From Marinobacter lipolyticus (lineage in GTDB: Bacteria > Pseudomonadota > Gammaproteobacteria > Pseudomonadales > Oleiphilaceae): a DNA stretch of 64,000 bases. The position numbers were made by a program, and so were the translations under genes. This document shows, piece by piece, positions 8,537 to 18,602 of the stretch; the first letter of the stretch is position 1, and every line of letters begins with the position of its first letter. Location: assembly GCF_018424605.1 (NCBI RefSeq), contig NZ_QTKT01000003.1, positions 62,001 to 126,000 on the forward strand. Reading direction: 5' to 3'. The notes under the pieces were generated by a model that saw only the letters and a program-made list of their open reading frames with translations, was not told the origin of the DNA and searched no databases.

Positions 8537-9183
8537 GGCTTGCAGGTGGTGGCATCGGCCTGGCCAAAGCAGTGCTGCAGGCTGTAAAAATAGGTGTCGA
8601 TAGTGCGCGCTGCCTCGCGCTCGAACTCAAAGGTGTCGGGCAACAACAACCACAGGTAGATCAGCCCGGTGAGCTGGACGTGCAGCTGTACAATCGCCTG
8701 CTCGATGTTGATGTCCCGGGGTAACTGATCACGTTTCAAGGCGTTCTCCAGCGCCCGCCGCATCCGATCGGAGCCATCCAGAAACGCCTGGCGGTGTTTA
8801 CTGCCCAGGGGTTCGTTGGCATCCGTCAATTCGCATTTCAGGAAAACAATCTCATACACCCGCCGCCGGCGCGGATCGCGGGCAATCTGCTGGGTCAGGT
8901 AGATCAGCAGTTCCCGGAAACGCCCCAGCGGATCCGGTTCGTCGGGGTGTTCGATGGCGTCGTGCAACAGTTCCAGCGGTGTTTTCAGCCGCTCGATCAT
9001 CGCCTCGAAAACGTCGTGCTTGTTCTTGAAATGCCAGTAAATGGCCCCCCGCGTGACGCCGGCGGACTCCGCAATGTCACTCAGCGACGCCTTGGAAACG
9101 CCCTTGTCGTAAAAAACGTTCTCCGCCGCTTCGATCAGCAATTCCCGCGTCTTCTGGGCGTCTTCTTTCGTCCGCCTGGCCAT
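8533..9183 (-). CDS. TetR-family repressor, AcrR/TtgR-like, of the adjacent RND pump
   Basis: The 216-residue product begins MARRTKEDAQKTRELLIEAA and has the canonical TetR helix-turn-helix (about residues 30-52, with GVTRGAIYWHF), followed by a ligand-binding domain of AcrR/TtgR/MtrR style. It is divergent from a complete RND efflux operon, the standard context for local repressors of AcrAB/MexAB-type pumps. The start at 9183 is supported by AGGAG about 6 bp upstream; an in-frame ATG at 9231 would fall inside the operator. A palindrome at 9226-9251 is the likely binding site. Confidence 0.92.
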   Translation of the reverse strand: MARRTKEDAQKTRELLIEAAENVFYDKGVSKASLSDIAESAGVTRGAIYWHFKNKHDVFEAMIERLKTPLELLHDAIEHPDEPDPLGRFRELLIYLTQQIARDPRRRRVYEIVFLKCELTDANEPLGSKHRQAFLDGSDRMRRALENALKRDQLPRDINIEQAIVQLHVQLTGLIYLWLLLPDTFEFEREAARTIDTYFYSLQHCFGQADATTCKP

Positions 9184-9225
9184 GGCCACTCCTGTCAAAG
9201 GTATGCAAACACCGTATTTGCCACT

Positions 9226-9251
9226 ATACATACATTCGTGGATGTATGTAT
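9226..9251. promoter_or_regulatory. Palindromic operator between TetR repressor and RND pump
   Basis: A perfect inverted repeat pairs ATACATACAT (9226-9235) with ATGTATGTAT (9242-9251) across TCGTGG. It resembles in form the ATACAT-rich operators of AcrR/TtgR repressors and lies 43 bp upstream of the repressor start and 86 bp upstream of the pump operon, so it could regulate both directions. Confidence 0.8.
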
Positions 9252-9336
9252 GATGCTGTTTTCACCTACACCCGATTTCAGGCTTACAAGGGCACCATCC
9301 CTGCTGTAAACCGACACCGCTCATCTGAGGTCATTC

Positions 9337-10518
9337 ATGCGCCATTCTACGCAATCCGCCCTGCTGTTGCTGACCCTATCACTCCTGCTGTCTGCCTGTG
9401 GCCAGCAGCAAGGGACTGAAAAGGCCGCCAGCCCGGCTCCACCCAAGGCCGGTTATCTGGTGGTCCAGGAACAGCCGTTTACTCTGGTGAACGAATTACC
9501 GGGCCGCACCAGTGCCTACCAGGTGGCGGAAGTACGCCCGCAAATCAGCGGGCTCATCGAAGAGCGACTGTTCGAGGAAGGCCAGTCCGTCGAGGCCGGC
9601 CAGGCCCTGTACCGGATTGACGACAAACTCTACCGCGCTGCCGTGGCCAGCGCCGAGGCGGACCTGGCCGACGCCAGGGCCTCGCGGGAATCGGCCCGGC
9701 TGACGGCCAGGCGCTATGAAACACTCATTAAAACCGGTGCCGTCAGCCAGCAGGAGCTGGACGAGGCCCGCGCCACCCTGAACGCCACCAGCGCCCGGGT
9801 GGCTGCTGCCGAGGCGGCGCTGGATACGGCCCGTATCAACCTCGACTATACCCGGATCAAGGCGCCGATCAGTGGCCGGATTGGCCGGTCCACGGTCACC
9901 GCCGGGGCCCTGGTCACCGCCAACCAGGCAACGGCGCTGGTGACCATCCGCCAACTGGATCCGATCTTCGTGGACCTGACCCAGTCCTACGACGAACTGC
10001 AACGGCTGCGATCCGCGCTCGCCAAGGGGGAGCTGGCAACCGTGGGGGAAGATCAGGCCGCAGTGCAACTGACCCGAAACAATGACGCCGATTACCCGCA
10101 TCAGGGCACCCTGCAATTTTCCGAGTTCGCTGTCGACGAAGCCACCGGATCGGTGACGCTGCGGGCCCTCTTCCCAAATCCGGACCACTCGCTTCTGCCG
10201 GGCATGTTCGTGCGCGCCCGGTTGCCCCAGGCGCATCGCAACGACGCCATTCTGGTGCCCCAGAAAGCCATCAGCCGTGAACCCGACGGCCAGGCCGTGG
10301 CCATGGTCATTGGCGCGGACAACACCGTGGAAAAGCGCAAGGTGGAGGCGGAAAAGGCCATCGGTAACCAGTGGCTGATTGGCTCGGGGCTCGCCGCCGG
10401 AGACCGGCTGATTGTCGATGGTCTGCAGAAAATCCGCACCGGATCAGCCGTCACGCCGGTCGATGTGGCCGGCGAAACCGCGGCCACCCTTTCCACCACC
10501 GCTGACTCCCGGGGCTGA
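9337..10518 (+). CDS. RND efflux periplasmic adaptor (AcrA/MexA-like lipoprotein)
   Basis: The 393-residue membrane-fusion protein has a lipoprotein signal peptide with LSAC at the lipobox, lipidated Cys21. It then shows the split barrel-sandwich ([18 protein letters not shown] and the later [10 protein letters not shown]), a coiled-coil alpha-hairpin (about residues 110-170), a beta-barrel and a membrane-proximal domain. It bridges the inner-membrane pump and the outer-membrane channel. It is the first gene of a three-gene operon, 5 bp before the pump gene. Length and layout match AcrA/MexA. Confidence 0.95.
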   Translation: MRHSTQSALLLLTLSLLLSACGQQQGTEKAASPAPPKAGYLVVQEQPFTLVNELPGRTSAYQVAEVRPQISGLIEERLFEEGQSVEAGQALYRIDDKLYRAAVASAEADLADARASRESARLTARRYETLIKTGAVSQQELDEARATLNATSARVAAAEAALDTARINLDYTRIKAPISGRIGRSTVTAGALVTANQATALVTIRQLDPIFVDLTQSYDELQRLRSALAKGELATVGEDQAAVQLTRNNDADYPHQGTLQFSEFAVDEATGSVTLRALFPNPDHSLLPGMFVRARLPQAHRNDAILVPQKAISREPDGQAVAMVIGADNTVEKRKVEAEKAIGNQWLIGSGLAAGDRLIVDGLQKIRTGSAVTPVDVAGETAATLSTTADSRG

Positions 10519-10523
10519 TTGCC

Positions 10524-13500
10524 ATGGCACAGTATTTCATCGACCGACCGATTTTCGCGTGGGTCATCGCGATCATTCTGATGCTGGCGGGCAGCCTCGC
10601 GATCTACAACCTGCCCGTGGAGCAGTACCCGACCGTTGCGCCGCCGGAAGTGACCATTTCCGCCAACTACCCGGGCGCCTCCGCCGAAGCGGTTGAAAAC
10701 TCGGTCACCCAGGTCATCGAGCAGGAGATGAACGGCATCGACAACCTGCTGTACATGTCCTCCACCAGCGACTCCTCCGGCAACGCCCAGACCCGACTGA
10801 CCTTCGCCGCCGGCACGGATCCGGATATCGCCCAGGTGCAGGTACAGAACAAACTGCAACTGGCCACCCCGCGCCTGCCCCAGGTGGTGCAGCAGCAGGG
10901 CGTGCAGGTAAGCAAGTCTTCCGACACCTTCCTGATGGTGCTGGCGTTCACCTCCAGCGATGGCAGCATGAGCCGGGCGGACATTGCGGATTACGTGGGC
11001 GCCAACGTCGAGGATGTCATCGCCCGGGTTCAGGGCGTCGGCCAGACCCAATTGTTCGGCTCCCAGTACGCCATGCGGGTGTGGCTGGATCCCAACCGGC
11101 TCAATGAGTTCAACCTGACCCCCACCGACGTCACCAGCGCCATCCAGGTGCAGAACAACCAGGTGGCCGGCGGGCAGCTTGGCGGTACCCCCTCGGTGGA
11201 GGCGCAGCAGATGAACGCCTCGATCATCGTGCAGACCCTGCTGGAAACCCCAGAAGAGTTCGGCGAGATCCTGCTGAAGGTAACCCCCGAGGGTTCCGAA
11301 GTCCTGCTGCGGGACGTCGCCCGAATTGAACTGGGATCCGAGGGCTATGCCACCGAGGGTCGCTTCAATGGCAAGGCGGCCGCCGGCCTGGGCATCAACC
11401 TGGCCTCCGGCGCCAACGCCCTGGACACCGCGGAGCGCGTTCGCGCCCGGATCGACGAACTGCAGGCCTACTTCCCCGACAGCCTGGAGGTGGCGTTCCC
11501 CTACGACACCACGCCGTTTGTGGAAATCTCCATCATGGAGGTGGTCAAGACCCTGTTCGAGGGCATAGCGCTGGTCTTCCTGGTCATGTACCTGTTCCTG
11601 CAGAACTTCCGCGCCACGCTGATTCCCACCATCGCGGTGCCGGTGGTCTTGCTGGGCACGTTCGGCGTGATGTACGCGTTCGGCTTCTCGGTCAACACCC
11701 TGACCATGTTCGGCATGGTGCTCGCCATCGGGCTGCTGGTGGATGACGCCATCGTGGTGGTGGAGAACGTGGAGCGGGTCATGGCCCACGAAGGCCTGGG
11801 GCCTGTGGAGGCCACGCGCAAATCGATGGGGCAGATTACCGGCGCGCTGGTGGGTATTGCCCTGGTGCTGTCCGCGGTCTTTGTGCCCATGGCATTCTTC
11901 CCGGGCTCCACCGGCGCGATCTACCGCCAGTTCTCGATCACCATCGTCTCTGCCATGGCGCTGTCGGTGCTGGTGGCGCTGATTCTGACGCCCGCCCTGT
12001 GCGCCACCATGCTGCGGCCCCACAAGGGCGACCACCACAGCAAGGGCGGCTTTTTCGGCTGGTTCAACCGCAGCTTCGACAAGGCCACCGGGCGCTACAC
12101 CGGCCGTGTCGAGAAGATCATCGGCCGCTGGGGGCGTTACCTGCTGATTTACGTGGCCGTGGTCGGCGTGCTCGCGTTCACGTTCATGCGCCTGCCCTCG
12201 TCGTTCCTGCCGGACGAGGACCAGGGCATCCTGCTGGCCCAGGTTCAGCTGCCGGTCGGCTCCAGCCAGGCCCAGACCATTGATGTGCTTGAAAAGATGG
12301 AACATCACTTCCTGGTGAACGAGGCCGAGGCGGTGGAATCCATGTTCTCCGTGGCCGGCTTCAGCTTTTCCGGTCGGGGCCAGAATTCCGGCCTGGCCTT
12401 CGTGCGGCTCAAGGACTGGAGTGAGCGCGACCTTGAGCAGAATGGTGTCAACGCCATCATCGGCCGGGCCATGGCGGAGTTTTCCCAGGTCCGCGAGGCG
12501 GTGATCTTCGCCCTGAACCCGCCCTCCATTCCCGCCCTGGGCGTCGCCAGCGGGTTCAACTTTCAGCTACAGGATCGCGGCGGCCTGGGCCATGAAGCCA
12601 TGGTCGAGGCCCGCAACACGCTGTTGGCCCAGGCCAACCAGCATCCGGCCCTGAGCCAGGTTCGCTTCAGCGGCCTTCCCGACGCGCCCCAGTACCGGCT
12701 CGATGTGGACCGGCAGAGAGCGAAGGCGATGGGCGTCTCACTCACCGACGTCAACACCACCCTGTCTGTGGCCTGGGGCTCCAGCTACGTTAACGATTTC
12801 ACCGACCGGGGCCGGATCAAGCGGGTGTATGTCCAGGCGGACGCACCCTTCCGCATGCTGCCGGACGATATCAGCAACTGGTATGTCCGCAACGGGGCCG
12901 GCGAGATGGTGCCCTTTGCCAGTTTCGCCGAGGGCCAGTGGAGTTACGGGCCACAGCAATTGCAACGCTACAACGGGGTGTCGGCGATGAACATCCAGGG
13001 CAGCGCCGCTGCGGGTTACAGCACCGGCGATGCCATGGCCGCCATGGAACAGCTGGCCGGGGAACTGCCCGGCGGTTTCGGCTTCGAATGGACCGGCCTG
13101 TCCTATCAGGAAAAGCAGGCGGGCAGTCAGGCGCCGGTACTCTATGCCCTGTCGCTGGTAGTGGTCTTCCTGTGCCTGGCAGCCCTGTACGAGAGCTGGT
13201 CGATTCCGTTTTCGGTCATGCTGGTGGTGCCGCTGGGTATCATTGGTGCCGTACTGGCCGCCAGTTTCCGGGGCCTCGCCAACGATGTGTTCTTCCAGGT
13301 GGGGCTGCTCACCACCATAGGCCTGTCGGCCAAGAACGCCATCCTGATTGCCGAATTCGCTCTCGAGCTGGAGCAGAAGGGGCGCGGGCTGCTGCGAGCC
13401 ACCCTGGAGGCCACGCGGATGCGGCTGCGCCCGATCCTGATGACGTCTCTGGCCTTTGGCCTCGGGGTCACGCCGCTGATGCTCAGTAGCGGCGCCGGCT

Positions 13501-13682
13501 CCGGTGCCCGTAATGCCATTGGTACCGGCGTGTTCGGCGGCGTGGTAGCGGCCACGGTGCTGGCCATCTTCTTTATCCCGTTGTTCTACGTGCTGGTCCG
13601 TCGACTGGCCGGGGTTCCGCTGACCGGCGGCGCCGCCAGCAAATCCGGCACTGCACCTGCAACTCCGGAGGCAGCGTCATGA
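10524..13682 (+). CDS. RND multidrug efflux pump, AcrB/MexB-like (HAE1)
   Basis: The 1052-residue inner-membrane pump has the HAE1 start [16 protein letters not shown], two large periplasmic loops and 12 transmembrane helices. The proton relay is present: the Asp pair in [17 protein letters not shown] and the Lys in [15 protein letters not shown]. The HAE1 family uses proton flow to export drugs, detergents, bile salts and solvents through a rotating trimer. Length is close to E. coli AcrB (1049). Its stop codon overlaps the ATG of the outer-membrane gene (ATGA). Confidence 0.97.
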   Translation: MAQYFIDRPIFAWVIAIILMLAGSLAIYNLPVEQYPTVAPPEVTISANYPGASAEAVENSVTQVIEQEMNGIDNLLYMSSTSDSSGNAQTRLTFAAGTDPDIAQVQVQNKLQLATPRLPQVVQQQGVQVSKSSDTFLMVLAFTSSDGSMSRADIADYVGANVEDVIARVQGVGQTQLFGSQYAMRVWLDPNRLNEFNLTPTDVTSAIQVQNNQVAGGQLGGTPSVEAQQMNASIIVQTLLETPEEFGEILLKVTPEGSEVLLRDVARIELGSEGYATEGRFNGKAAAGLGINLASGANALDTAERVRARIDELQAYFPDSLEVAFPYDTTPFVEISIMEVVKTLFEGIALVFLVMYLFLQNFRATLIPTIAVPVVLLGTFGVMYAFGFSVNTLTMFGMVLAIGLLVDDAIVVVENVERVMAHEGLGPVEATRKSMGQITGALVGIALVLSAVFVPMAFFPGSTGAIYRQFSITIVSAMALSVLVALILTPALCATMLRPHKGDHHSKGGFFGWFNRSFDKATGRYTGRVEKIIGRWGRYLLIYVAVVGVLAFTFMRLPSSFLPDEDQGILLAQVQLPVGSSQAQTIDVLEKMEHHFLVNEAEAVESMFSVAGFSFSGRGQNSGLAFVRLKDWSERDLEQNGVNAIIGRAMAEFSQVREAVIFALNPPSIPALGVASGFNFQLQDRGGLGHEAMVEARNTLLAQANQHPALSQVRFSGLPDAPQYRLDVDRQRAKAMGVSLTDVNTTLSVAWGSSYVNDFTDRGRIKRVYVQADAPFRMLPDDISNWYVRNGAGEMVPFASFAEGQWSYGPQQLQRYNGVSAMNIQGSAAAGYSTGDAMAAMEQLAGELPGGFGFEWTGLSYQEKQAGSQAPVLYALSLVVVFLCLAALYESWSIPFSVMLVVPLGIIGAVLAASFRGLANDVFFQVGLLTTIGLSAKNAILIAEFALELEQKGRGLLRATLEATRMRLRPILMTSLAFGLGVTPLMLSSGAGSGARNAIGTGVFGGVVAATVLAIFFIPLFYVLVRRLAGVPLTGGAASKSGTAPATPEAAS

Positions 13683-15079
13683 GAGCGACCCTCCCATTGG
13701 TTCTGGCCCTCCTGACGGTGACTGGCTGCTCCATGATCCCGGACTACGAGACGCCGGACCGCCCGGTGCCGGTGACCATTGGCCAGGACACCGACGATGC
13801 CGCGGACCCGATCCTGCCGGACTGGCAGCACCTGTTCCCCGACCCGCATCTGCGCGCCCTGGTCGAGAGCGCACTGACCAACAACCGGGATCTTGAACTG
13901 GCGCTGCTTGATGTCGCCGAAGCCCGGGCCCTGTATGGCATTGAGCGCTCGGCGCTGGCGCCGGAGTTCAACGTCAACGCCGACGGCACCCGGCAGCGTC
14001 TTCCTGCCGATCTCAGCGGCAACGGCAACAGCACAATCAGCAGCCAGTACAGCGTCGGCCTTGGCATGGCGGCCTACGAGCTGGACCTGTTTGGGCGGGT
14101 GCGCAGCCTGAGCGAATCCGCGCTGCAAACCTACCTCGGGACCGAAGAGGCCGCCCGCAGTGCACGGATTACCCTGATCTCCGAGGTCGCCAACGCCTAC
14201 CTCCTGTTGTTGGCCGATCAGCAGAAACTGGCGATCAGTGAGGAGACGCTGAAGGCGCAACAGGCGTCCGCCGAGCTTGTGCAGCGCCGGTATCGGGCCG
14301 GGCTCAGTTCCGAACTGGCGGTTCGCCAGGCGGAAATCGCGCTGGAAACCGCGCGTACCAACCGCGCCAGTTTCCGCCGCCAGGTCGCCCTGGATCGCAA
14401 CGCGCTGTCGGTGCTGATCGGTGGACCGGTACCGGAGATCCCGAAAACGAGGGTTATGGAACCGGCGGTGGCACTGCTGAGCGAGGTGCCGGAAAGCCTC
14501 AGCGCCTCGGTGCTGACCCGTCGGCCGGATATCCGCCGGGCCGAACATGCACTCAGGGCGGCCAACGCCAGCATCGGCGCGGCCAGGGCGGCGTTCTTTC
14601 CGGCCATTACGCTGACCGGCTCGGCCGGCACCGCCAGCGCCGACCTGTCGGGTTTGTTTGACGGCGGATCGGGTGCCTGGTCATTTTCGCCGGGGATCCG
14701 CGTGCCGATCTTCAACGCCGGACGCCTGGAAGCCAATCTGGATGTTGCCGAGATTCGCTCGGAAAAAGCCGTGATCGATTACGAGAAAGCCATCCAGACC
14801 GCCTTTCAGGAAGTCGCCGATGGCCTTGCAGCGCGGCGGTACCTGAGGCAGCAGGAACGGGCCCAGGCGGCACTGGTGCGGGCATCACAGCGCAGCCTGA
14901 ACCTCGCCGAGATCCGCTTCGACAGTGGTGCGGATGATTACCTGGCGGTGCTGGACGCCCGGCGGGAGCTGCTGAACGCCCGCCAGGCTCTGGTGGAAGT
15001 TAAACGGCAGAAGCTCACCAACCGCATTACCCTCTATCGGGCGCTGGGCGGCGGCGAGGGCGCGACGGCCGAGTCCTGA
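13679..15079 (+). CDS. RND outer-membrane efflux channel (OprM/TtgC-like lipoprotein)
   Basis: The 466-residue outer-membrane factor carries a lipoprotein signal with VTGC (lipidated Cys17). Two repeated outer-membrane efflux protein domains follow, with the typical [17 protein letters not shown] segment and a [18 protein letters not shown] helix near the C-terminus. It forms a trimeric tunnel that docks on the adaptor and pump. It starts within the stop codon of the pump gene, implying translational coupling and one transcript for all three genes under the upstream TetR operator. Confidence 0.95.
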   Translation: MRATLPLVLALLTVTGCSMIPDYETPDRPVPVTIGQDTDDAADPILPDWQHLFPDPHLRALVESALTNNRDLELALLDVAEARALYGIERSALAPEFNVNADGTRQRLPADLSGNGNSTISSQYSVGLGMAAYELDLFGRVRSLSESALQTYLGTEEAARSARITLISEVANAYLLLLADQQKLAISEETLKAQQASAELVQRRYRAGLSSELAVRQAEIALETARTNRASFRRQVALDRNALSVLIGGPVPEIPKTRVMEPAVALLSEVPESLSASVLTRRPDIRRAEHALRAANASIGAARAAFFPAITLTGSAGTASADLSGLFDGGSGAWSFSPGIRVPIFNAGRLEANLDVAEIRSEKAVIDYEKAIQTAFQEVADGLAARRYLRQQERAQAALVRASQRSLNLAEIRFDSGADDYLAVLDARRELLNARQALVEVKRQKLTNRITLYRALGGGEGATAES

Positions 15080-15080
15080 C

Positions 15081-15106
15081 CCGCGCGACGGGAGACTGCC
15101 GCGCGG
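15081..15106. terminator. Candidate hairpin between convergent pump operon and Pmp3 gene
   Basis: CCGCGCG (15081-15087) pairs with CGCGCGG (15100-15106) directly after the outer-membrane gene. There is no U-run on the plus strand, so termination is only possible, not shown. Confidence 0.35.
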
Positions 15107-15112
15107 CCCCCG

Positions 15113-15271
15113 TCATTTCTTGGCGATGATGTAGACCGCATGCACGATGCCGGGAATGTAACCAAGGAGGGTCAGCAGGATATTGATCCAGAAGTGTTTT
15201 CCGATACCGACCTGTAAAAACACCCCCAACGGCGGTAACAAAATTGCAATCAAAATTCGCAAAAGGTCCAT
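15113..15271 (-). CDS. YqaE/Pmp3-family small membrane protein
   Basis: This 52-residue protein starts MDLLRILIAILLPPLGVFLQ and contains two hydrophobic segments with the family signature LPPLGVFLQ...LLTLLGYIPGIVHA. Pmp3/YqaE proteolipids are two-helix plasma-membrane proteins linked to salt, cold and membrane-potential stress in bacteria, yeast and plants. The ATG at 15271 is favoured because GGGGGGA lies about 9 bp upstream; an in-frame ATG at 15280 is too close to that site. It lies convergent to the RND operon. Confidence 0.92.
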   Translation of the reverse strand: MDLLRILIAILLPPLGVFLQVGIGKHFWINILLTLLGYIPGIVHAVYIIAKK

Positions 15272-15464
15272 ACAGTTCATTCCCCCCGGCACGTATAAAT
15301 GTCACAGGAACGTAAAATCGCACCTGTATCCCTATCTCTTAGGTCATTTTGCGGAAAAACACAAAGATTTCATGAAGGTGGCATTAAACCTTTGTCACAG
15401 CCGTATTCATGATGGCAGGGGGGCTTTATCCTAGCGCCTGTTCGCGCTTTCTTAAGCTCTCCAC

Positions 15465-16763
15465 ATGCGAGGATTCATGCTGTTGCAGACACACGGGCTA
15501 AGGTCTCTTTCGATTCTCGGACTGACAGTGTCGACGCTGGCCTTCGTGGCGGCACCGGTGACCGCTGAACAACAGAGCAGCAAGACCGGCGATGTTCTGG
15601 TGGCTGAACTGGCCGAAGACGAGAACGTCGAAGACATCGAACATTCCGAACCGCGACGCGCTCCGGAGGAGGTCAAGGCCCCCAAGAAGGTGGCGCCCGA
15701 CATTGATCTCAAGGAGATCGCTCCGGTGCCCCCACCCCCGACCACCGACGAGGCCATCGCCGCCGCGCAGGAAGACGCAACGGTGCCCGAGGAACCGGAA
15801 CCGGCCACCAGTTTCCAACTGCTGGGCACGGAAGTCCGGCCCGGCACCTCGACCCGCCTGTCGTGGTCGCCGAACATCCAGATTGCCGGCCTGTCCCAGC
15901 CCACCCCGGTGCTGGTAGTCAATGGCGTCAACCCGGGCCCCACGCTGTGCCTGACCGGCGCGGTGCACGGTGATGAACTCAACGGCATCGAGATCGTGCG
16001 CCGCACCGTCTACGATCTCAACCCGGAAAAGCTGTCCGGGCGTGTGGTCGGCATTCCCATCGTCAACCTGCCGGGTTTCCAGCAGGGTACCCGCTACCTG
16101 CCCGATCGCCGGGACCTTAACCGACACTTCCCCGGCAGTCCCAATGGCAGCCTGGCGGATCGCATTGCCTATTCGCTGTTCGAAAACGTCATTCGCCATT
16201 GCGACATGCTGGTGGACATTCACACCGGCTCCCAGAAGCGAACCAACCTGCCCCAGCTGCGGGCAGACATGAACAACCCCGACGTGGCGGCCTTTACCCG
16301 CGGCTTTGACCGGATGGCGGTGGTCCACAGCTCAGGCTCCTCCGGTATGCTGCGTACCGCCGCGGTGGAAGCCGGCATCCGCACCGTCACCATGGAGGCC
16401 GGGGAATCTCACCGCATCCAGGAACACCAGATCGACGCCGGCGTGAACAGCCTGACCAGCCTGCTGGACAAGGAAGGCATGATTTCCCGGATGTTCGTCT
16501 GGGGTGACCCCGAGCCGGTCTACTACGACTCCAACTGGGTCCGTGTGCCCAACGGCGGCATTCTGTTCAGCGAAGTGGATCTGGGGGCCCGAGTCACCGA
16601 GGGCGAAATCCTGGGCTATGTGGCTGATCCGATCACCAACGCACAGCACCCCATCCGGGCCATCAGTGATGGTCGCATTATTGGTATGGCGGTGGATCAG
16701 GTGGTGATGGCCGGGTTCGCGGCCTACCACGTTGGTACGGAGGCAGAAGTACCCGGCGAGTAG
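15465..16763 (+). CDS. Secreted succinylglutamate desuccinylase/aspartoacylase-family protein
   Basis: The 432-residue product has a signal peptide (about residues 1-34, ending PVTAEQ). An acidic, proline-rich, low-complexity linker follows (about 35-115), and then an M14-like zinc hydrolase domain. Zinc ligands His168 and Glu171 (HGDE) and His253 (DIHTGS) and the candidate catalytic Glu311 (TMEAGES) are all present, so the fold looks active. Cytosolic relatives cleave N-acyl amino acids; an exported version would act on an unknown periplasmic or extracellular amide. A downstream beta-barrel-like tail resembles AstE/ASPA. It is separated from the next gene by 48 bp and may be cotranscribed with it. 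Confidence 0.85.
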   Translation: MRGFMLLQTHGLRSLSILGLTVSTLAFVAAPVTAEQQSSKTGDVLVAELAEDENVEDIEHSEPRRAPEEVKAPKKVAPDIDLKEIAPVPPPPTTDEAIAAAQEDATVPEEPEPATSFQLLGTEVRPGTSTRLSWSPNIQIAGLSQPTPVLVVNGVNPGPTLCLTGAVHGDELNGIEIVRRTVYDLNPEKLSGRVVGIPIVNLPGFQQGTRYLPDRRDLNRHFPGSPNGSLADRIAYSLFENVIRHCDMLVDIHTGSQKRTNLPQLRADMNNPDVAAFTRGFDRMAVVHSSGSSGMLRTAAVEAGIRTVTMEAGESHRIQEHQIDAGVNSLTSLLDKEGMISRMFVWGDPEPVYYDSNWVRVPNGGILFSEVDLGARVTEGEILGYVADPITNAQHPIRAISDGRIIGMAVDQVVMAGFAAYHVGTEAEVPGE

Positions 16764-16771
16764 TATGCTAT

Positions 16772-16809
16772 CGGCTCCCATTGAATTCCCGGATGGATAA
16801 CAGGAGCCG
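16772..16809 (+). promoter_or_regulatory. Inverted repeat enclosing the ribosome site of the EamA gene
   Basis: CGGCTCC (16772-16778) is complementary to GGAGCCG (16803-16809), which contains the AGGAG ribosome site of the GTG-started gene at 16812. Folding would hide that site; read the other way it may just be a weak terminator of the upstream gene. Confidence 0.35.
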
Positions 16810-16811
16810 GT

Positions 16812-17744
16812 GTGGCGAACCCGTTTTCCCGATCGTTGTGGCCGGCCTACGCCGGTCTGGTGCTGACCCCGCTGTTCTGGGCGGGAAACGCGGTGGTGGC
16901 CAAGGGCACGGTGGAGAGCATTCCGCCGCTGTCGATGTCGTTCTGGCGCTGGGTGATCGCTCTGACGGTGCTGCTGCCCTTCGGGCTGCCCGGCATGGTG
17001 CGTCACCGCCGCGTCATCCGCCAATACCTCGGCTCCATGGTGGCGCTGGCAACCTTCAGCGTGGCGGCCTTCAATTCCCTGCTCTACTACGCGGCGGTCA
17101 CCACCAGCGCCACCAACATCGCGCTGATCAACGCCACCATTCCCATTTTCATTGCGCTACTGGCCTGGCTGTTGCTCGGCGACCGCACGCGGCCGCTTCA
17201 GGCAGTGGGCATCGCGCTGGCGGTACTGGGCATCCTGACGGTGGTGGCCCGCGGCAAACTCACGGTACTGCTGAACCTGGAGGCCCAGCCCGGTGACCTG
17301 ATCATGGTTGCGGCGGTGTTCAGCTGGGGCCTGTTTTCAGTGCTGCTGCGGCGACAGGCGGTGCCGTTGCCGGCTCTGACGTTCCTGACCACTCAGATTG
17401 CCCTGGGCACATTGATCATTCTGCCGTTCTATCTGGCGGAGTTGCTGTTGTTCAAGGGCGGCTTCGAGGTGCGCCAGTCCACCCTGATGCCGCTGCTGTA
17501 CTTTGCCTTCTTTCCCGGCATTCTGGCGTACGCCTTCTGGAACTACGGGGTGCACAGGATCGGCCCGGCACGGGCGGCCATGTTCATGTACCTGACGCCA
17601 GTGTTCGCATCGGTGCTGGCGGGGGTGTTCCTGGGCGAACGGCTGGGGCTGTTTCACGTTGTCGGCGGGCTGCTGATTCTGGCCGGTCTGTACCTGGCCA
17701 CCCGCGGTCGGAGAGATTCCGCGCCCGAGACAGGCGAACGCTGA
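16812..17744 (+). CDS. EamA/DMT-family inner-membrane transporter
   Basis: The 310-residue polytopic protein has about ten transmembrane helices arranged as two EamA repeats (about residues 13-145 and 160-295), the drug/metabolite transporter pattern, with FWAGNAVVAKG in helix 1 and FLGERLGLFHVVGGLLILAG at the end. Relatives export amino acids, nucleosides or other metabolites. Translation starts with GTG, preceded by AGGAG at 16802-16806. The terminator at 17767-17805 closes the gene. The substrate is unknown. Confidence 0.9.
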   Translation: MANPFSRSLWPAYAGLVLTPLFWAGNAVVAKGTVESIPPLSMSFWRWVIALTVLLPFGLPGMVRHRRVIRQYLGSMVALATFSVAAFNSLLYYAAVTTSATNIALINATIPIFIALLAWLLLGDRTRPLQAVGIALAVLGILTVVARGKLTVLLNLEAQPGDLIMVAAVFSWGLFSVLLRRQAVPLPALTFLTTQIALGTLIILPFYLAELLLFKGGFEVRQSTLMPLLYFAFFPGILAYAFWNYGVHRIGPARAAMFMYLTPVFASVLAGVFLGERLGLFHVVGGLLILAGLYLATRGRRDSAPETGER

Positions 17745-17766
17745 GCGACGGGAAAACCACGGGCGT

Positions 17767-17805
17767 AAACGACAAAACCCGGGCCATGCCCGGGTTTTGT
17801 CGTTT
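17767..17805. terminator. Bidirectional rho-independent terminator
   Basis: A perfect 18-bp stem pairs 17767-17784 with 17788-17805 around the loop CAT. The ends are A-rich on the left and T-rich on the right (TTTTGTCGTTT), so it serves both the EamA gene on the plus strand and the PEP-CTERM gene on the minus strand. Confidence 0.92.
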
Positions 17806-17817
17806 CGGAACCGGAGA

Positions 17818-18429
17818 TCAGGCAGCGCGGCGACGGGCGCGAACGCCCATACCGAGCAGGCCCAGTCCCAGCAGAGCCAGAGTGCCCGGCTCAGGCACTT
17901 CTGCTGCGTCGGCGATCAGCTCAATCTTGCCCTTGACCTTGGCGCCATGCTTCCAGCCATCGGCGGTTCCCCACAAATAGCCCTCATTGAACATCGCATC
18001 GTACAGAGTTATTCTCATCAGCCCTCCATCACCGAAGGCCAGATTCAGAGGATCTCCCCACGTGAGAATGCCGGCCTGGTAGCTACCCCAGAGTCCGCCT
18101 TTGAAGCCATCTGTTTCCCCGTAGACAGTACCTGCGAGTGGTTCCGGCGACGTAAACGCGAAATCAACAGAAATGTTCTTGGCTTCCCTGTCATCGCTGT
18201 TGATCGCCGACTCGTCGGTCCAGATCTTGAAGAGTGAAAAATGCTTACTCTCTCCGGCCGCCAGATCGAAGGTGAAGGGATTATCAGCGATATCCCTAGC
18301 ATCAACGACCAACCCCGGGTCGGAACTGTTGTGGTGTACCGTGTAGCTGGCAGAAATCAGCGCTGCACTTGCCAGCGTTGGGAGTGATAGAGCTACAGCC
18401 ACCAACGTGGCCAGTGTCAATTTTGGCAT
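17818..18429 (-). CDS. PEP-CTERM sorting-signal exported protein
   Basis: The 203-residue product has an N-terminal signal peptide (ending LASAA, about residue 23). A beta-rich central region without recognisable enzymatic motifs follows. At the C-terminus is a classic PEP-CTERM tail: VPEPGTLALLGLGLLGMG, then an Arg-rich end (RARRRAA). Such tails are recognised and cleaved by an exosortase (EpsH/XrtA), usually in strains with exopolysaccharide production. No exosortase is in the window, so the processing enzyme must be elsewhere. Three bases after the stop codon, the bidirectional terminator region begins. The function of the mature domain is unknown. Confidence 0.88.
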   Translation of the reverse strand: MPKLTLATLVAVALSLPTLASAALISASYTVHHNSSDPGLVVDARDIADNPFTFDLAAGESKHFSLFKIWTDESAINSDDREAKNISVDFAFTSPEPLAGTVYGETDGFKGGLWGSYQAGILTWGDPLNLAFGDGGLMRITLYDAMFNEGYLWGTADGWKHGAKVKGKIELIADAAEVPEPGTLALLGLGLLGMGVRARRRAA

Positions 18430-18602
18430 ACTTGCCTCCCTGGGTTTCCCCGTATTCCGTTAATGAGTACTGCCCCTGGACAAAAGCACGCTGCGTACCG
18501 CATTCGCCTTAGTGGTTCAAAAACAAGGATCTGCCAGGAGCAGTAAAGGCCTATGCAACACCAGCTGTAAAATTTACTGACAGCGGTGATAACCTGGCGA
18601 CA

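Noticed and set aside
10101-12308. 735-residue open frame antisense to the RND pump gene
   Set aside because: It lies opposite a clear AcrB-type gene. Long antisense frames are expected from GC-rich codon bias, and its composition (His/Gln/Gly-rich) is typical of a shadow.
15396-15415. Possible Pho box (TTGTCACAGCCGTATTCAT) upstream of the aspartoacylase-like gene
   Set aside because: The second half matches CTGTCAT poorly and no phosphate gene is near.
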